From Candidatus Nomurabacteria bacterium (GTDB taxonomy: Bacteria > Patescibacteriota > Minisyncoccia > Phycocordibacterales > UBA10002): a DNA stretch of 64,000 nt. The translations under genes and the position numbers were made by a program. How positions within the stretch are numbered: the first letter of the stretch is position 1; every line of letters begins with the position of its first letter. The notes under the pieces were generated by a model. That model ran no database searches. It saw only the letters and a list, made by a program, of their open reading frames with translations, and was not told the DNA's origin. The DNA lies in the NCBI GenBank assembly GCA_943354745.1, contig CALRDB010000002.1:1-64000 (forward strand), read 5' to 3'. Shown here one piece after another: positions 8,383-16,990 of the stretch.

Positions 8383-8412
8383 GACGGCTAAGAATATAGG
8401 TTTTAGAAATAC

Positions 8413-8443
8413 AAAAATACGGCTCTATAGAGCCGTATTTTTG
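8413..8443 (+). terminator. Intrinsic terminator after the exonuclease gene
   Basis: AAAATACGGCTC-TATA-GAGCCGTATTTTT: perfect stem with A- and T-rich flanks; can also work on the other strand. Confidence 0.9.
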
Positions 8444-8475
8444 TATTGACGTAGTCTTAAAAACGTGTGGAATTA

Positions 8476-8504
8476 TTGACAGACTGGCTGAGGCGTGCTA
8501 GTAT
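8476..8504 (+). promoter_or_regulatory. Strong promoter of the lytic transglycosylase gene
   Basis: TTGACA (8476-8481), 17 nt, TAGTAT (8499-8504). Start expected near 8511, about 147 nt before the ATG. Confidence 0.8.
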
Positions 8505-8509
8505 ATAGA

Positions 8510-8541
8510 AGCAATCAGACGAGAGTCTGGTTGCTGTTTTT
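8510..8541 (+). terminator. Attenuator-like hairpin at the 5' end of the leader
   Basis: AGCAATCAGAC-GAGA-GTCTGGTTGCT, an 11 bp stem with one T.G pair and a four-base loop, followed by GTTTTT. It begins at the expected transcription start, so it is either a 5' stabilising stem or a very early attenuator. Confidence 0.6.
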
Positions 8542-8657
8542 AATCACCGAGAACCTTGGAATTTTTCAAAGGTACTCAGATGAAATCTCCATTCGAACGG
8601 TCCAAGATTATCTTGGAGACGAGTGCGAGAAAAACGTAATACGAACTTTTAAAAAAT

Positions 8658-9122
8658 ATGATAGAACTTACTACTAGTTTTGTACTCCTACTTGGAAGCC
8701 TTTACGGCGGAGTATCGGCTACCGCCGAAACCCCTCCGAAAGGACCTGTACCCGTAGAGCAAGCTATGGCTAACCAGCCGGTTACGCTTGAATCGTACAT
8801 CCGCGAGTATTTCAAGGATACGCCTATTATGGCGGAGATTGCAAAATGCGAGTCACGATTCAGACATCTCGGTAGGAACGGCAAAGTGCTTCGCGGTGAA
8901 CTAACCGTGGAAGATCTTGGTGTCATGCAGATCAACGAATTTTATCACGAGGATACTGCAAAGGTGCTTGGATTTGACCTCCACACACTTGATGGGAACC
9001 TTGCGTATGCTAAATGGCTTTATGCAAAAGAAGGAACCGTTCCTTGGTACTCGTCTGCTAAGTGTTGGCAGAAATCAGACACTATCGCCAAAACGGATAT
9101 AAGGCTAGCAAAAATCAACTAA
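8658..9122 (+). CDS. Secreted lytic-transglycosylase-like protein
   Basis: 154 residues with a short signal peptide (FVLLLGSLYGGVSATA). The domain resembles the compact SLT/lysozyme-like proteins of Patescibacteria: IAKCESRFRHLGRNGKV carries the probable catalytic Glu, followed by EDLGVMQINEFYH, NLAYAKWLYAKEG and PWYSSAKCW. It would cleave peptidoglycan strands outside the membrane. A long leader with a hairpin just downstream of a good promoter suggests post-initiation control. A terminator follows at 9127. Confidence 0.8.
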   Translation: MIELTTSFVLLLGSLYGGVSATAETPPKGPVPVEQAMANQPVTLESYIREYFKDTPIMAEIAKCESRFRHLGRNGKVLRGELTVEDLGVMQINEFYHEDTAKVLGFDLHTLDGNLAYAKWLYAKEGTVPWYSSAKCWQKSDTIAKTDIRLAKIN

Positions 9123-9126
9123 CTTC

Positions 9127-9156
9127 AAAAACTCCCCGAGTAATCGGGGAGTTTTT
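9127..9156. terminator. Bidirectional terminator
   Basis: AAAACTCCCCGA-GTAA-TCGGGGAGTTTTT; lies between the transglycosylase gene and the converging recombinase remnant. Confidence 0.9.
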
Positions 9157-9162
9157 GTTTGC

Positions 9163-9396
9163 CTATGATTTGAGCTTTTTGAGCGGATGGAACTCTTTGT
9201 GAGTGCTTTCAGCATATTTATCTGAAGCATTCACGTACCGTGTTGTTGTTTGTAACGATTCATGCCCGAGGAGTATCTGGATAGCGGCAGGATTAGCGCC
9301 TTGTCCAGCAAGATAGGTAGCAAAGCCGTGGCGAAATGAATGCGCGGAGGTAGGAACAATGATACCAAGAAGCTCCTTATACCGTTTAATTTTCAT
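9163..9396 (-). pseudogene. C-terminal remnant of a tyrosine recombinase
   Basis: 77 residues matching only the last part of the catalytic domain: AHSFRHGFATYLAGQG (HxxR box), then ILLGHESLQTTTRYV with the His and the nucleophilic Tyr region. The N-terminal core-binding domain and the first catalytic Arg box are missing. It lies 15 bp after the stop of the full-length recombinase at 9412-10359 and is not a close copy of it, so it may be the leftover of a second integrase. It could be translated from the ATG at 9396, but a 77-residue fragment should not recombine DNA alone. Confidence 0.75.
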
Positions 9397-9411
9397 CTGA
9401 AGGTAGTTGGT

Positions 9412-10359
9412 TTATAGTCCTTCTCCTCCATGGAATTTTTTATGAATGTCTCGTAAATGCTTTGACGTAACGTGCGTATAGATTTGGGTGGTCGCGATAT
9501 TGCGATGACCTAAAAACTCTTGCACAACACGCAGGTCAACCCCCTTGGTCATTAAATCAGTCGCGAATGAGTGTCTGAGTGTGTGTGGGGTCGCCAAAAA
9601 AGGGATTCCAGCCATCTTTGAGTACTTTTCGACGACAAGCTCTACACCACGGACCGAGAGACGGCGGGAGTCCTTTTTCGGACCTTTAAAATTGATAAAG
9701 AGGGCATTGTCACTGTCATCGCGACCTTTAATATATGCCTTGAGCCAATGTAAGGCTCGATCGGAGAAATAGACCGTTCGGGGATGTCCGCCTTTGCCTA
9801 TGACGCCAAGTTCAAGGTCTTCCTTGTTTAACGAGCTTGCAAGCTGCTTTAGATCAAGCGCGACAAGCTCGGCAACGCGCAACCCCGTACTGAAAAGCAC
9901 TTCAAGAATGGCACGGTCTCGCCGTCCCGCTGCTGTTTTGATGTCGGGTGCATCAAAAAACCTTCGAAGCTGCTCAATATCGAAAAACTTAATAAGGTGC
10001 TCCTTCCGGTTCTTTGGAAGCTTTATTTTCTCCGTGGGGACCGTCGGAATATTCTTCTCATGAAAAAACGCTACAAACGACCGCAGGGCGATAAGGTACA
10101 GGCTCTGTGTCACCGGATGAAGGGTCGCGGAGGCCTTGCGGATCGCATTGGGGCGACGTGAAAGCCAAACGCGATATTTTGAAATATGCTCATCGTTAAG
10201 CTTATCGGGGGAAAGCTTTTCCAAATTATTTTCTTTGAGCCATGCGAAAAATTTTTGCACGAACCGCGAATAATTTTTCACCGTGTTTATCGAGAGTCCT
10301 TTCTCGACTTCTGAATACTCCAGAAAATCGTTCAAATATTGGGGGAGTGGTTTGTACAT
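9412..10359 (-). CDS. xerD: Tyrosine recombinase, XerC/XerD type
   Basis: 315 residues with an N-terminal SAM-like core-binding domain (YLNDFLEYSEVEKGLSINTV) and a complete catalytic domain: Arg I in STGLRVAELVALDL, the Lys loop (VIGKGGHPRTVYF), HTLRHSFATDLM, then FLGHRNIATTQIYTHV with the Tyr. Length and layout fit chromosome-dimer resolvases; a single Xer (XerH-like use) is common in small genomes, so the symbol is only indicative. An integrase role is not excluded, given the recombinase remnant directly downstream. Confidence 0.85.
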   Translation of the reverse strand: MYKPLPQYLNDFLEYSEVEKGLSINTVKNYSRFVQKFFAWLKENNLEKLSPDKLNDEHISKYRVWLSRRPNAIRKASATLHPVTQSLYLIALRSFVAFFHEKNIPTVPTEKIKLPKNRKEHLIKFFDIEQLRRFFDAPDIKTAAGRRDRAILEVLFSTGLRVAELVALDLKQLASSLNKEDLELGVIGKGGHPRTVYFSDRALHWLKAYIKGRDDSDNALFINFKGPKKDSRRLSVRGVELVVEKYSKMAGIPFLATPHTLRHSFATDLMTKGVDLRVVQEFLGHRNIATTQIYTHVTSKHLRDIHKKFHGGEGL

Positions 10360-10413
10360 TTTGAGGTTCTTAAGAGTGTCTTATTTTGCCCTAGTAAATG
10401 TGGATTAACATAT

Positions 10414-10442
10414 ATTATACGAAGTACTGTCGCTTAGAGCAA
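10414..10442 (-). promoter_or_regulatory. Promoter of the Xer gene
   Basis: Minus strand TTGCTC (10437-10442), 17 nt, TATAAT (10414-10419). The -35 box overlaps the hairpin carrying a DnaA-box sequence. Confidence 0.65.
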
Positions 10443-10465
10443 CGGGTGTTATCCACACCCGTTGC
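10439..10465. promoter_or_regulatory. Inverted repeat enclosing a DnaA-box consensus
   Basis: GCAACGGGTGT-TATCC-ACACCCGTTGC: an 11 bp perfect inverted repeat whose centre reads TTATCCACA, the DnaA-box consensus. It overlaps the -35 region of the xer promoter. A second near-match (TGTGGATTA) lies at 10400-10408. There is no T tract, so it is not an ordinary terminator. Confidence 0.5.
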
Positions 10466-10487
10466 ATCAGATCCCCTTCTGCTGTGT

Positions 10488-10715
10488 CTAGAGTAATCCG
10501 TTAATTTTATCCCAAATCCAAACTGCTGGCGCGACAATAAATGTATTCCAAAGTTCTACCGTCAAACCCCAGACGTACACTAAATTTTCGTGCACCGTCG
10601 GCGAGTCGATAATGTCTTTAAGGTTGTAACCGAAAAAACCGAGCACAATAAGTGCGATAACAATAAGCAGTATTAACTTGATAAACCCTCCCCTTCTATC
10701 GTGTGTGTTATTCAT
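10488..10715 (-). CDS. Small single-pass membrane protein
   Basis: 75 residues from the ATG at 10715. Upstream residues in the longer frame are unlikely because a promoter (TTGCAT, 16 nt, TATAAT) places the transcription start at this ATG. One hydrophobic helix (FIKLILLIVIALIVLGFFGY) is followed by a short hydrophilic part and an aromatic-rich tail (WNTFIVAPAVWIWDKI), which may form a second, amphipathic helix. Not assigned to a family. It follows the M23 hydrolase gene and may be envelope-related by context only. Confidence 0.6.
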   Translation of the reverse strand: MNNTHDRRGGFIKLILLIVIALIVLGFFGYNLKDIIDSPTVHENLVYVWGLTVELWNTFIVAPAVWIWDKINGLL

Positions 10716-10721
10716 ATCGTA

Positions 10722-10749
10722 ATTATAAGTTAACCTCTTAATCATGCAA
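10722..10749 (-). promoter_or_regulatory. Promoter giving a leaderless message
   Basis: Minus strand TTGCAT (10744-10749), 16 nt, TATAAT (10722-10727). The base seven positions beyond the -10 box is the A of the ATG at 10715. Confidence 0.6.
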
Positions 10750-10793
10750 ACTGTGTGGTCCGCGCCGTTGCCTCTCCCGCACTTTCGCATATA

Positions 10794-12062
10794 TTATAAA
10801 TATAAGAGGGGATTCAGATACGCTTTGAGGTCGGCAACGGGCATACGGTAATTTCCTTTACATACTGAACTTTTACGCTCCATGATCCGCATACCTTGTG
10901 TTGCATACACCGTTACATGTAAATGGGGTCCGGTTGAGTAGCCAGTATCACCACTGTAACCGATCACTTCACCGGTCGCCACACCTTGACCTTCGGTTAC
11001 CTTAATCAAAGAGAAGTGGGCATAGAGAGTCGAGAGGCCGTTTTGGTGTTCTATGAGTACCCATTTGCCGTACGACGCTCCTGGACAGACCGTGTCAGTA
11101 TCCCCTATCCCTTTTACTATCCCGCTCAGTGTAGCCTTAACCCTTGTTCCGACAGCAGCCTTAAAATCAACGCCGTTGTGACCTTTACCGTTATACGCTC
11201 CGCTTTTTGCAAAAGCAGTATCACCAAACTCCTGTGTAATCTTTATGACATCGAGTGGCCACAAAAGGACTCCTGAACCGGATGGGGGAAGCCGGGAAGG
11301 GTCTATAGCGAAACGAAGCTCGGACTCAAAGGCAAGAAGTTCTTTTTCAAAAACATTTCGCTTTGCAACCTGTTGCGCTAATATCTTTCTATATTCGGTT
11401 TCCTTATTCTTCGTAGTCAAGAGGAGCTCACTTTTCGCCTTTTTGTTTTGAGCAAGCATCGCATTCTTATCACCCAAATCAGCCCGAAGCGAAACCAATT
11501 TCTTCCGGTTCATCTCGGTTTCAGTTTGAACCTCCTCAAGGCCTGCCTTGAGTTCCTTGGTGCTGTTCATATCATCTCGAACATGCGCCTCAAAACGCTT
11601 CAAATCATCGACTTTTCCCCAGACCGTTGAAAGAGTTCCTCCCGAGAGCATAATTTCGATAAGCGTCCTTTTGTCCGCATCAGCAAGATTTCGTATAGTT
11701 TGTGAAAGAGCATCTCGACTTATACCGATCTTCCCTTCCTTTTGGTGGATGTCTCGAGACAACTCTTCAAGACGCAGGTTAACGGCGGTGATTTTACTTG
11801 CTGTTAATTTAATTTCAGCAGAGAGCTTTTTTTGTTCAAGATCAATATACCGAATAGTACTTTGCAGTGTCTTTGTTTCTTTCCCTGTCGTTTCTATTTG
11901 TATCTGAAAATCTGCAATTTCTTTTTCGAGAATGGCAATGGCGGTATTTCTTTGAGTAATCTTAGTGCGAAGATCGGTAATGGTTTCACCATATACCGGG
12001 AAAAAAGGTACCAAAAAGAGGCACCCCACTATTCCAAGAATACTAAGCCTGCATCGGGACAT
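10794..12062 (-). CDS. M23 peptidoglycan hydrolase with N-terminal coiled coil (EnvC-like)
   Basis: 422 residues. A signal peptide (LSILGIVGCLFLVPFFPVYG) is followed by about 200 residues of coiled coil with regular Leu/Lys/Glu heptads and a C-terminal LytM domain: GHNGVDFKAAVGT (metal His and Asp), VLIEHQNGLSTLYAHF and GPHLHVTVY (HxH). All zinc ligands seem present, so it is either an active endopeptidase or an EnvC-like activator; the latter usually lose ligands, which favours an active enzyme. It would act in septal or wall remodelling. It lies 4 nt after gltX on the same strand, so the two are probably cotranscribed. Confidence 0.9.
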   Translation of the reverse strand: MSRCRLSILGIVGCLFLVPFFPVYGETITDLRTKITQRNTAIAILEKEIADFQIQIETTGKETKTLQSTIRYIDLEQKKLSAEIKLTASKITAVNLRLEELSRDIHQKEGKIGISRDALSQTIRNLADADKRTLIEIMLSGGTLSTVWGKVDDLKRFEAHVRDDMNSTKELKAGLEEVQTETEMNRKKLVSLRADLGDKNAMLAQNKKAKSELLLTTKNKETEYRKILAQQVAKRNVFEKELLAFESELRFAIDPSRLPPSGSGVLLWPLDVIKITQEFGDTAFAKSGAYNGKGHNGVDFKAAVGTRVKATLSGIVKGIGDTDTVCPGASYGKWVLIEHQNGLSTLYAHFSLIKVTEGQGVATGEVIGYSGDTGYSTGPHLHVTVYATQGMRIMERKSSVCKGNYRMPVADLKAYLNPLLYL

Positions 12063-12066
12063 GCTT

Positions 12067-13428
12067 CTATTGTAGCATGTCGATAGCGGCCAGAAGACGC
12101 CTTAAAGTCCGTTCTTTGCCCAGCATCGCTCCAAGGGTAAATGGATCGGGAGATTGCTCCTCCCCTGAAAGGGCTACACGAGTCGGCCAAAGTACATCTC
12201 CCTTCCCTTTCGCCTCGGCGTAAGCAAATATTGCTTCCTTTACCCCGGGAATAGTGAACCTGTCAGATGGCAACTCTTCCAACACCGAAAGAACTTTTTC
12301 AAGATGCTCTTTGGGATCACTTTTCGCTTTTTTCCATTTCAGCATTTCGGTCGGATAGGTAGGGTCTTTGAGCAAATAGTCATACTCCCCAGCTTCAAGT
12401 TCGGTTTTAATATCACCGTACGTACTGATGCGATCCAACAACATCAGAGCAATTGCCTGGACCTGTGCCGCTGTCCGATCCTTAGACAATATCTCAGGGA
12501 GGTGTGTAATAAGCCCTTCAACCCCGGCCTTTTTAAGGTATTCTTTATTTACTGAACGCATCTTCTCTTCGTTAAATATCGCTCCTCCCTTTTGCACCTT
12601 GGTGAGGTCGAACACCTTGGTGAGTTCTTCCATGGAAAAAATCTCTTGATCCGTCCCGGAATTCCACCCTAAAAGGGTAAGATAATTGACTACCGCGGAA
12701 GCAATATAGCCACGCTCGCGATATTCCGAGACCGGAATAGCTCCGCGACGCTTGGACAGCTTAGTTCGATCAGGTGCGAGAATCAGCGGGAGATGCGCGT
12801 ACAGAGGACGAGGAAAACCAAGTGCTTCCTGAATCAAAATTTGCCGTGGAGTATTCGAAATGCCGTCCTCACCGCGGATAACGTGGGTGATCCCCATTTC
12901 GGCATCGTCTATGACGACGGCAAGATGATAGATGGGTTCGTCCATTGATTTGGCAATCACGAAATCGCCGAGCTCGGTCGTATCGAACGTAATGTCTCCG
13001 CGAATAAGATCCGTAAAGGTGAGCGACTTGTTGGGATTCTTAAAACGAATAACCTCAGCGCGTTTTACCCCCTCACTTTTTTTTGTTGATTGAAAATCTG
13101 CCGCAACCTCAACGGGAAGTTCACTCTCCTTTGAGACGTAGGCACGTCCTTGGTCTACCAGCTTTTTCAGGTAGTTTCTATAGATTTCACCACGCAGAGA
13201 CTGTCTCCATACTTCCCCGTTATCGTAATCAAGACCAAGCCAGGTTAAACTTTCAATCACATCGGTCTCATACTCTTTCTTCGAGCGTTCCCTGTCAGTA
13301 TCTTCAAGGCGGAAATAAAATGAACCGCCATTTTTCTTGGCAAACAAATAATTAAAGAGCGCAGTACGCGCATTACCGAGTTGTAGTTTGCCGGTCGGCG
13401 ATGGCGGGAAACGAGTAATTATTTTCAT
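12067..13428 (-). CDS. gltX: Glutamyl-tRNA synthetase with altered HIGH motif
   Basis: 453 residues, class I synthetase. The N-terminus reads RFPPSPTGKLQLGNARTALF; in nearly all GluRS this is LHIG, so the first His of the HIGH motif is Gln here (codon CAA). The KMSKS loop is present as KLSKRRGA. Middle parts (FRLEDTDRERS, HVIRGEDGISNTPRQ) match GluRS, and the C-terminal helical domain is present. No gln synthetase is visible, so it could be non-discriminating with GatCAB elsewhere. The M23 hydrolase gene follows after 4 nt. Confidence 0.92.
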   Translation of the reverse strand: MKIITRFPPSPTGKLQLGNARTALFNYLFAKKNGGSFYFRLEDTDRERSKKEYETDVIESLTWLGLDYDNGEVWRQSLRGEIYRNYLKKLVDQGRAYVSKESELPVEVAADFQSTKKSEGVKRAEVIRFKNPNKSLTFTDLIRGDITFDTTELGDFVIAKSMDEPIYHLAVVIDDAEMGITHVIRGEDGISNTPRQILIQEALGFPRPLYAHLPLILAPDRTKLSKRRGAIPVSEYRERGYIASAVVNYLTLLGWNSGTDQEIFSMEELTKVFDLTKVQKGGAIFNEEKMRSVNKEYLKKAGVEGLITHLPEILSKDRTAAQVQAIALMLLDRISTYGDIKTELEAGEYDYLLKDPTYPTEMLKWKKAKSDPKEHLEKVLSVLEELPSDRFTIPGVKEAIFAYAEAKGKGDVLWPTRVALSGEEQSPDPFTLGAMLGKERTLRRLLAAIDMLQ

Positions 13429-13553
13429 ACTAAATCAGTATATAGGAATTAATTAAAAAGTCTTTCTTATTCGTAACCATTCGTTGGACTCCAATTCGTC
13501 CCACTAGTGGAAAAATCAGAATTTCTCACTACGGGATAACTACTTTCGTATCG

Positions 13554-14678
13554 CTATTTTTCGTGCTTGAGTGCAATTTCCAAAATTTCGCGCGCGATTA
13601 CCTCGGCAGCGTCGGTCTTTGCGAAATGAAGCGCATGCTCCGACATCTGCGTGACTCGCTCCTCGTTGCCGAGAACTCTCTGTATTTGGTCTTTAAGGAT
13701 GTTGACCGTGAGGTTACTCTCTTCAAGGACGTCTGTCGCTCCAGTTTCCGCGTACGCATACGCGTTTTCGCGCTGATGGTTGCCGTTCGAATCGGTGATG
13801 GGAATAAGAATTGACGGCTTACCCCACATGGCTATCTCGAAGATAGTCGAGCCCGCCCTTGAAATAACCAGATTGGTCAGCTTCCCCGCCGAAGAAACTT
13901 GTGCAGTCGAAAGGTAGCCGAACGGATGATAACGATGCTTAAAAGTATTATCTTGCAAAAGAACCTTGGACCGTGCAAGCATATCGGCAAAATGCACTTC
14001 CCCTGTCTGGTGGATAACCTCGTACTTTTGCAGTAACTCCGGAAGCGCCTGCAGTATTGTTTCATTAAGCACAAGCGAGCCAAGCGACCCCCCAATAACA
14101 AATATAACCTTAGTGTCTGGTTCCAGTCCGAACCCTGCCCGATTCGCCAGTAACGGAGACAACAGTTCATGCCGGATAGGATTGCCCGTATATGCTACGC
14201 GCCCAGCAGGAAAGAAAGTTGCAGCCTGAGGAAAAGAAACCGCGATACGAGTAGCAAACTTCCCCGCCCAGAGATTGGTCCTCCCTGGTACCGTGTCAGA
14301 CTCATGAATGATGACAGGGATTCTCCAAAACCGCGCAGCAAAAAGTGCAGGAAAACTTCCAAAACCTCCCTTACCCACTACGACATCAGGAAACAAACGA
14401 TACACAAGCACCAGAGCCTTGAGTACCCCAAAGATAGTTTTAACAACATCAAAAACATTCTTTATTGAAGCATAACGACGAAGTTTACCTGCCAAGTTGG
14501 GAAGAAAAGTAATTTCGTTTTCAAACAATAAACTCGAGTTATACGCTTCGGGTGCCATGAAAAAAAGCTGCGGAGCAATAAGCCGCTCCTTTTTTGCGAT
14601 GAGTCGAACCTCTTCCGCGATTGCAATAATCGGATAGAAGTGTCCCCCTGATCCCCCGCCGGTGAATAATATTTTCAT
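13554..14678 (-). CDS. murG: UDP-GlcNAc transferase MurG
   Basis: 374 residues. The N-terminal glycine-rich loop TGGGSGGHFYPIIAIAEEV is the MurG donor/acceptor signature; VVGKGGFGSFPALFAARFW, IHESDTVPGRTNLWAGKFA and the C-terminal VIGGSLGSLVLNETI and ISRAGSTIFEIAMWGKPSILIP complete the GT28 fold. It makes lipid II from lipid I on the cytoplasmic side of the membrane. Order on this strand is mraY, SEDS gene, murG, a partial dcw cluster. Intergenic CGAAT-type repeats lie on both sides. Confidence 0.95.
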   Translation of the reverse strand: MKILFTGGGSGGHFYPIIAIAEEVRLIAKKERLIAPQLFFMAPEAYNSSLLFENEITFLPNLAGKLRRYASIKNVFDVVKTIFGVLKALVLVYRLFPDVVVGKGGFGSFPALFAARFWRIPVIIHESDTVPGRTNLWAGKFATRIAVSFPQAATFFPAGRVAYTGNPIRHELLSPLLANRAGFGLEPDTKVIFVIGGSLGSLVLNETILQALPELLQKYEVIHQTGEVHFADMLARSKVLLQDNTFKHRYHPFGYLSTAQVSSAGKLTNLVISRAGSTIFEIAMWGKPSILIPITDSNGNHQRENAYAYAETGATDVLEESNLTVNILKDQIQRVLGNEERVTQMSEHALHFAKTDAAEVIAREILEIALKHEK

Positions 14679-14687
14679 ACTATACGA

Positions 14688-14776
14688 AAATACGAATTAT
14701 ACGAACATGCGAATTGCTGCGAATCCTATTCTCATTCGTAATCATTCGTAGGATTTCAATTCGTATTTTCGTATGT
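14688..14776. repeat. CGAAT-type intergenic repeat, inverted arrangement
   Basis: Words of the form TACGAA or GCGAAT recur every 8-11 bases on the left half and as ATTCGTA on the right half, so the whole stretch is a loose inverted repeat. Related stretches occur at 13440-13500, 28262-28330, 31855-31915, 36722-36768, 39109-39215 and 61580-61616, all between genes. Confidence 0.7.
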
Positions 14777-15868
14777 CTAGTTCTTCTGATAACGCGAGAT
14801 ATTAAGCAGTATGCCAGCCTCAAGAAGCGTAATCACCAAAGCTGTTCCGCCATGACTTACAAACGCCAGCGGAAGACCCGAAAGCGGAATGAGTGCTAAC
14901 ATTGACGCGATGTTCATAAACGCTGAAGCCCCTATGAGTATAACAATACCAATCGCAAGGAGTCCACTAAAAGTATCAGGGGAACGCGAAGCGATACGGA
15001 GCCCCCGAAGCAGAAGCGCGAGAAAAAGCATAATAAGAACGAAGCTTCCTATGAAACCGAATTCTTCCGCAGCTACGGCAAACACCGAATCCCCAATCGG
15101 TTCGGGAAGATATGAAAATTTTTGCACGCTTTGACCGAATCCTTTACCACTAAATCCACCAGAACCTATCGCGATAAGTGACTGCTGAACCTGATAGCCG
15201 GCTCCAAGCGGGTCTCCGGCAGGATTGAGAAAGGTTATAAATCGTTCTTTCAAATAAGGTCTGTACAAAACCAAACTTGAAAGACCAATGATTCCAATAA
15301 GCACAATTACACCGAAATGACGTAGACTGCCTCCAGCCACTAGAAATATCGCAAGGATTGCAAAGACCAGCACTGCGTAGGTATCAGTATCAGGTTGTAA
15401 CAAGAGAAGGAATCCCGAAATACCAAAGAGAGCAAGCAGCGGAAGAAGACCGAAGGAAAACGTCTGAATTTTTTCCTTCGCTCCCGCGAAAAAGGCTGCC
15501 GCATACACAATAAACGAAATTTTCAAAAGCTCGGCAGGTTGGAATGAAAAGCCAAATACCCCAATCCAACGTCGGGCTCCACCATGCGACACGCCTATCC
15601 CTGGAATGAACACAAGAGCGGTAAAGACAATAGAGAAGAGAAGGAATGCAAGTGTATAACGTCGAAAATATTTATAGTGAAAGGTAGATACCAGATACGC
15701 GATCCCTCCTCCGAGAACCACCGCAATAAGTCGTGAGGTGGCAACATCCCCGAAGCGTGCCCCGTCCCGCGCCAAGAGGCCGATTGAGGCAGAGATGAAT
15801 ATCAAAAATCCTCCACCCACGAGCCCTGCTAAAATCCCTAGCAACCATTTGTCGACAGGCTTGTCCAT
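14777..15868 (-). CDS. ftsW: SEDS family peptidoglycan glycosyltransferase (FtsW/RodA)
   Basis: 363 residues with about ten membrane segments. Conserved SEDS parts are GVSHGGARRWIGVFGFSFQPAELLK, LLLQPDTDTYAVLV, AGYQVQQSLIAIGSGGFSGKGFGQS, and FAVAAEEFGFIGSFVLI with the catalytic-site region. It polymerises lipid II outside the membrane. Position between mraY and murG fits FtsW rather than RodA; the stop of mraY is four bases from this start, so they form one operon. Confidence 0.92.
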   Translation of the reverse strand: MDKPVDKWLLGILAGLVGGGFLIFISASIGLLARDGARFGDVATSRLIAVVLGGGIAYLVSTFHYKYFRRYTLAFLLFSIVFTALVFIPGIGVSHGGARRWIGVFGFSFQPAELLKISFIVYAAAFFAGAKEKIQTFSFGLLPLLALFGISGFLLLLQPDTDTYAVLVFAILAIFLVAGGSLRHFGVIVLIGIIGLSSLVLYRPYLKERFITFLNPAGDPLGAGYQVQQSLIAIGSGGFSGKGFGQSVQKFSYLPEPIGDSVFAVAAEEFGFIGSFVLIMLFLALLLRGLRIASRSPDTFSGLLAIGIVILIGASAFMNIASMLALIPLSGLPLAFVSHGGTALVITLLEAGILLNISRYQKN

Positions 15869-15871
15869 GAT

Positions 15872-16930
15872 TTAACTTACGAGTGTAAGAATAACACCAA
15901 GAAGTGCCAACATGACGGAAAGGATCCAATAACGCATCGTAACTTTATACGACGGCCAACCAAGTGCTTCGAAGTGGTGATGGAGTGGAGAAATAATAAG
16001 CAATTTCCGTCCCAGAAATTTCTTATAAAATTTCTGTGCAATAACAGATGCACTTGTGACAAACAGAGGAAAGGCGATAAGCAACAGAACAGAAATCCCC
16101 TCCCCTTCTCCCAGGGAATCTGTCATGAATGCGACGATTGAGATACAGAGCGTCAGTGCCATACTTCCGGTTTCCGACATATAGAACCGTGCAGGGGGGA
16201 TGTTAAACCACAAGAAAGCCAAGATTCCTCCGAGCACTGCCGCACAAAATGCAGACAAATTTATTTGATTCTGAAAAAAAGCTATCGCTCCATATGCACC
16301 GAAGATGACTGCAAAAATACCACCAGCAAGACCGTCAATCCCATCAATAATTCCTCCAGAATACACGGCAAGCATCACCAGAGTGAAAAGCGGAATAATG
16401 AGCCACCCAAGATAAAAGGGTCCCGTGAAGGGTAAGAAGACGGCTGAAACATCCAACTTGAAATGAAACCATATACCTGCAGAGATACCCACAATACATA
16501 CAATCAAAAGCCGTTTGGTAAGTGATAATCCTCCAGCCCTATAACCTCCATTCCCGCGAATCTCAAGCAAATCATCAATCCAGCCAATGCCGGCACCGAT
16601 GAGAAGGGCGAGGAGCGGGATCCACGTTTGATCCCGACTAAGAAAATCAAGCTTGGAGAAAAGTGAGGTGGTAAAGAAAGCCCCCGCAGCATACACACCA
16701 AAGATGGCGAGAGCAGCTGAAAGCCAGATCACAATACCTCCCATACGAGGAGTACCGGTTTCTCTGGTTTGATGAAGCTGGTTGAAGAGTGGTGTCTCGC
16801 TACCCTTTCCCGGCCTCTTCTTCCACATCTTATGCGTATACAAATAGTGACTGAGCACAGGTGTTATGCCGATACCAATCGTGAAGGCAAGAAGTGCAGG
16901 GATGAAGATTTTAATAAGATCGAGTAACAT
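15872..16930 (-). CDS. mraY: Phospho-MurNAc-pentapeptide transferase MraY
   Basis: 352 residues, ten membrane segments. GTPRMGGIVIWLSAAL matches MraY motif A, GAGIGWIDDLLEIRGNGGY carries the catalytic DD pair, IDGIDGLAGG the third conserved Asp region, and SPLHHHFEALGWPSYKVTMRYW the HHH motif. It forms lipid I at the membrane. A stretch L-T-K-R is present where MraY usually has the KGL loop. Overlaps closely with the SEDS gene downstream (four-base gap). Confidence 0.95.
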   Translation of the reverse strand: MLLDLIKIFIPALLAFTIGIGITPVLSHYLYTHKMWKKRPGKGSETPLFNQLHQTRETGTPRMGGIVIWLSAALAIFGVYAAGAFFTTSLFSKLDFLSRDQTWIPLLALLIGAGIGWIDDLLEIRGNGGYRAGGLSLTKRLLIVCIVGISAGIWFHFKLDVSAVFLPFTGPFYLGWLIIPLFTLVMLAVYSGGIIDGIDGLAGGIFAVIFGAYGAIAFFQNQINLSAFCAAVLGGILAFLWFNIPPARFYMSETGSMALTLCISIVAFMTDSLGEGEGISVLLLIAFPLFVTSASVIAQKFYKKFLGRKLLIISPLHHHFEALGWPSYKVTMRYWILSVMLALLGVILTLVS

Positions 16931-16990
16931 GAAGTATCAAATTATGAATTTTGCATATCAGGCTTTTTGATTCTGCCGCACGTATTGCGC

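Noticed and set aside
8495..8677. 60-residue ORF in the transglycosylase leader
   Set aside because: It starts inside the -10 region and passes through the attenuator-like hairpin; it is most likely non-coding leader.
10399..10428. dif site next to the Xer gene
   Set aside because: ACTTCGTATAATATATGTTAA resembles dif halves, but the centre is too short and the TATAAT is better explained as the -10 box of the xer promoter.
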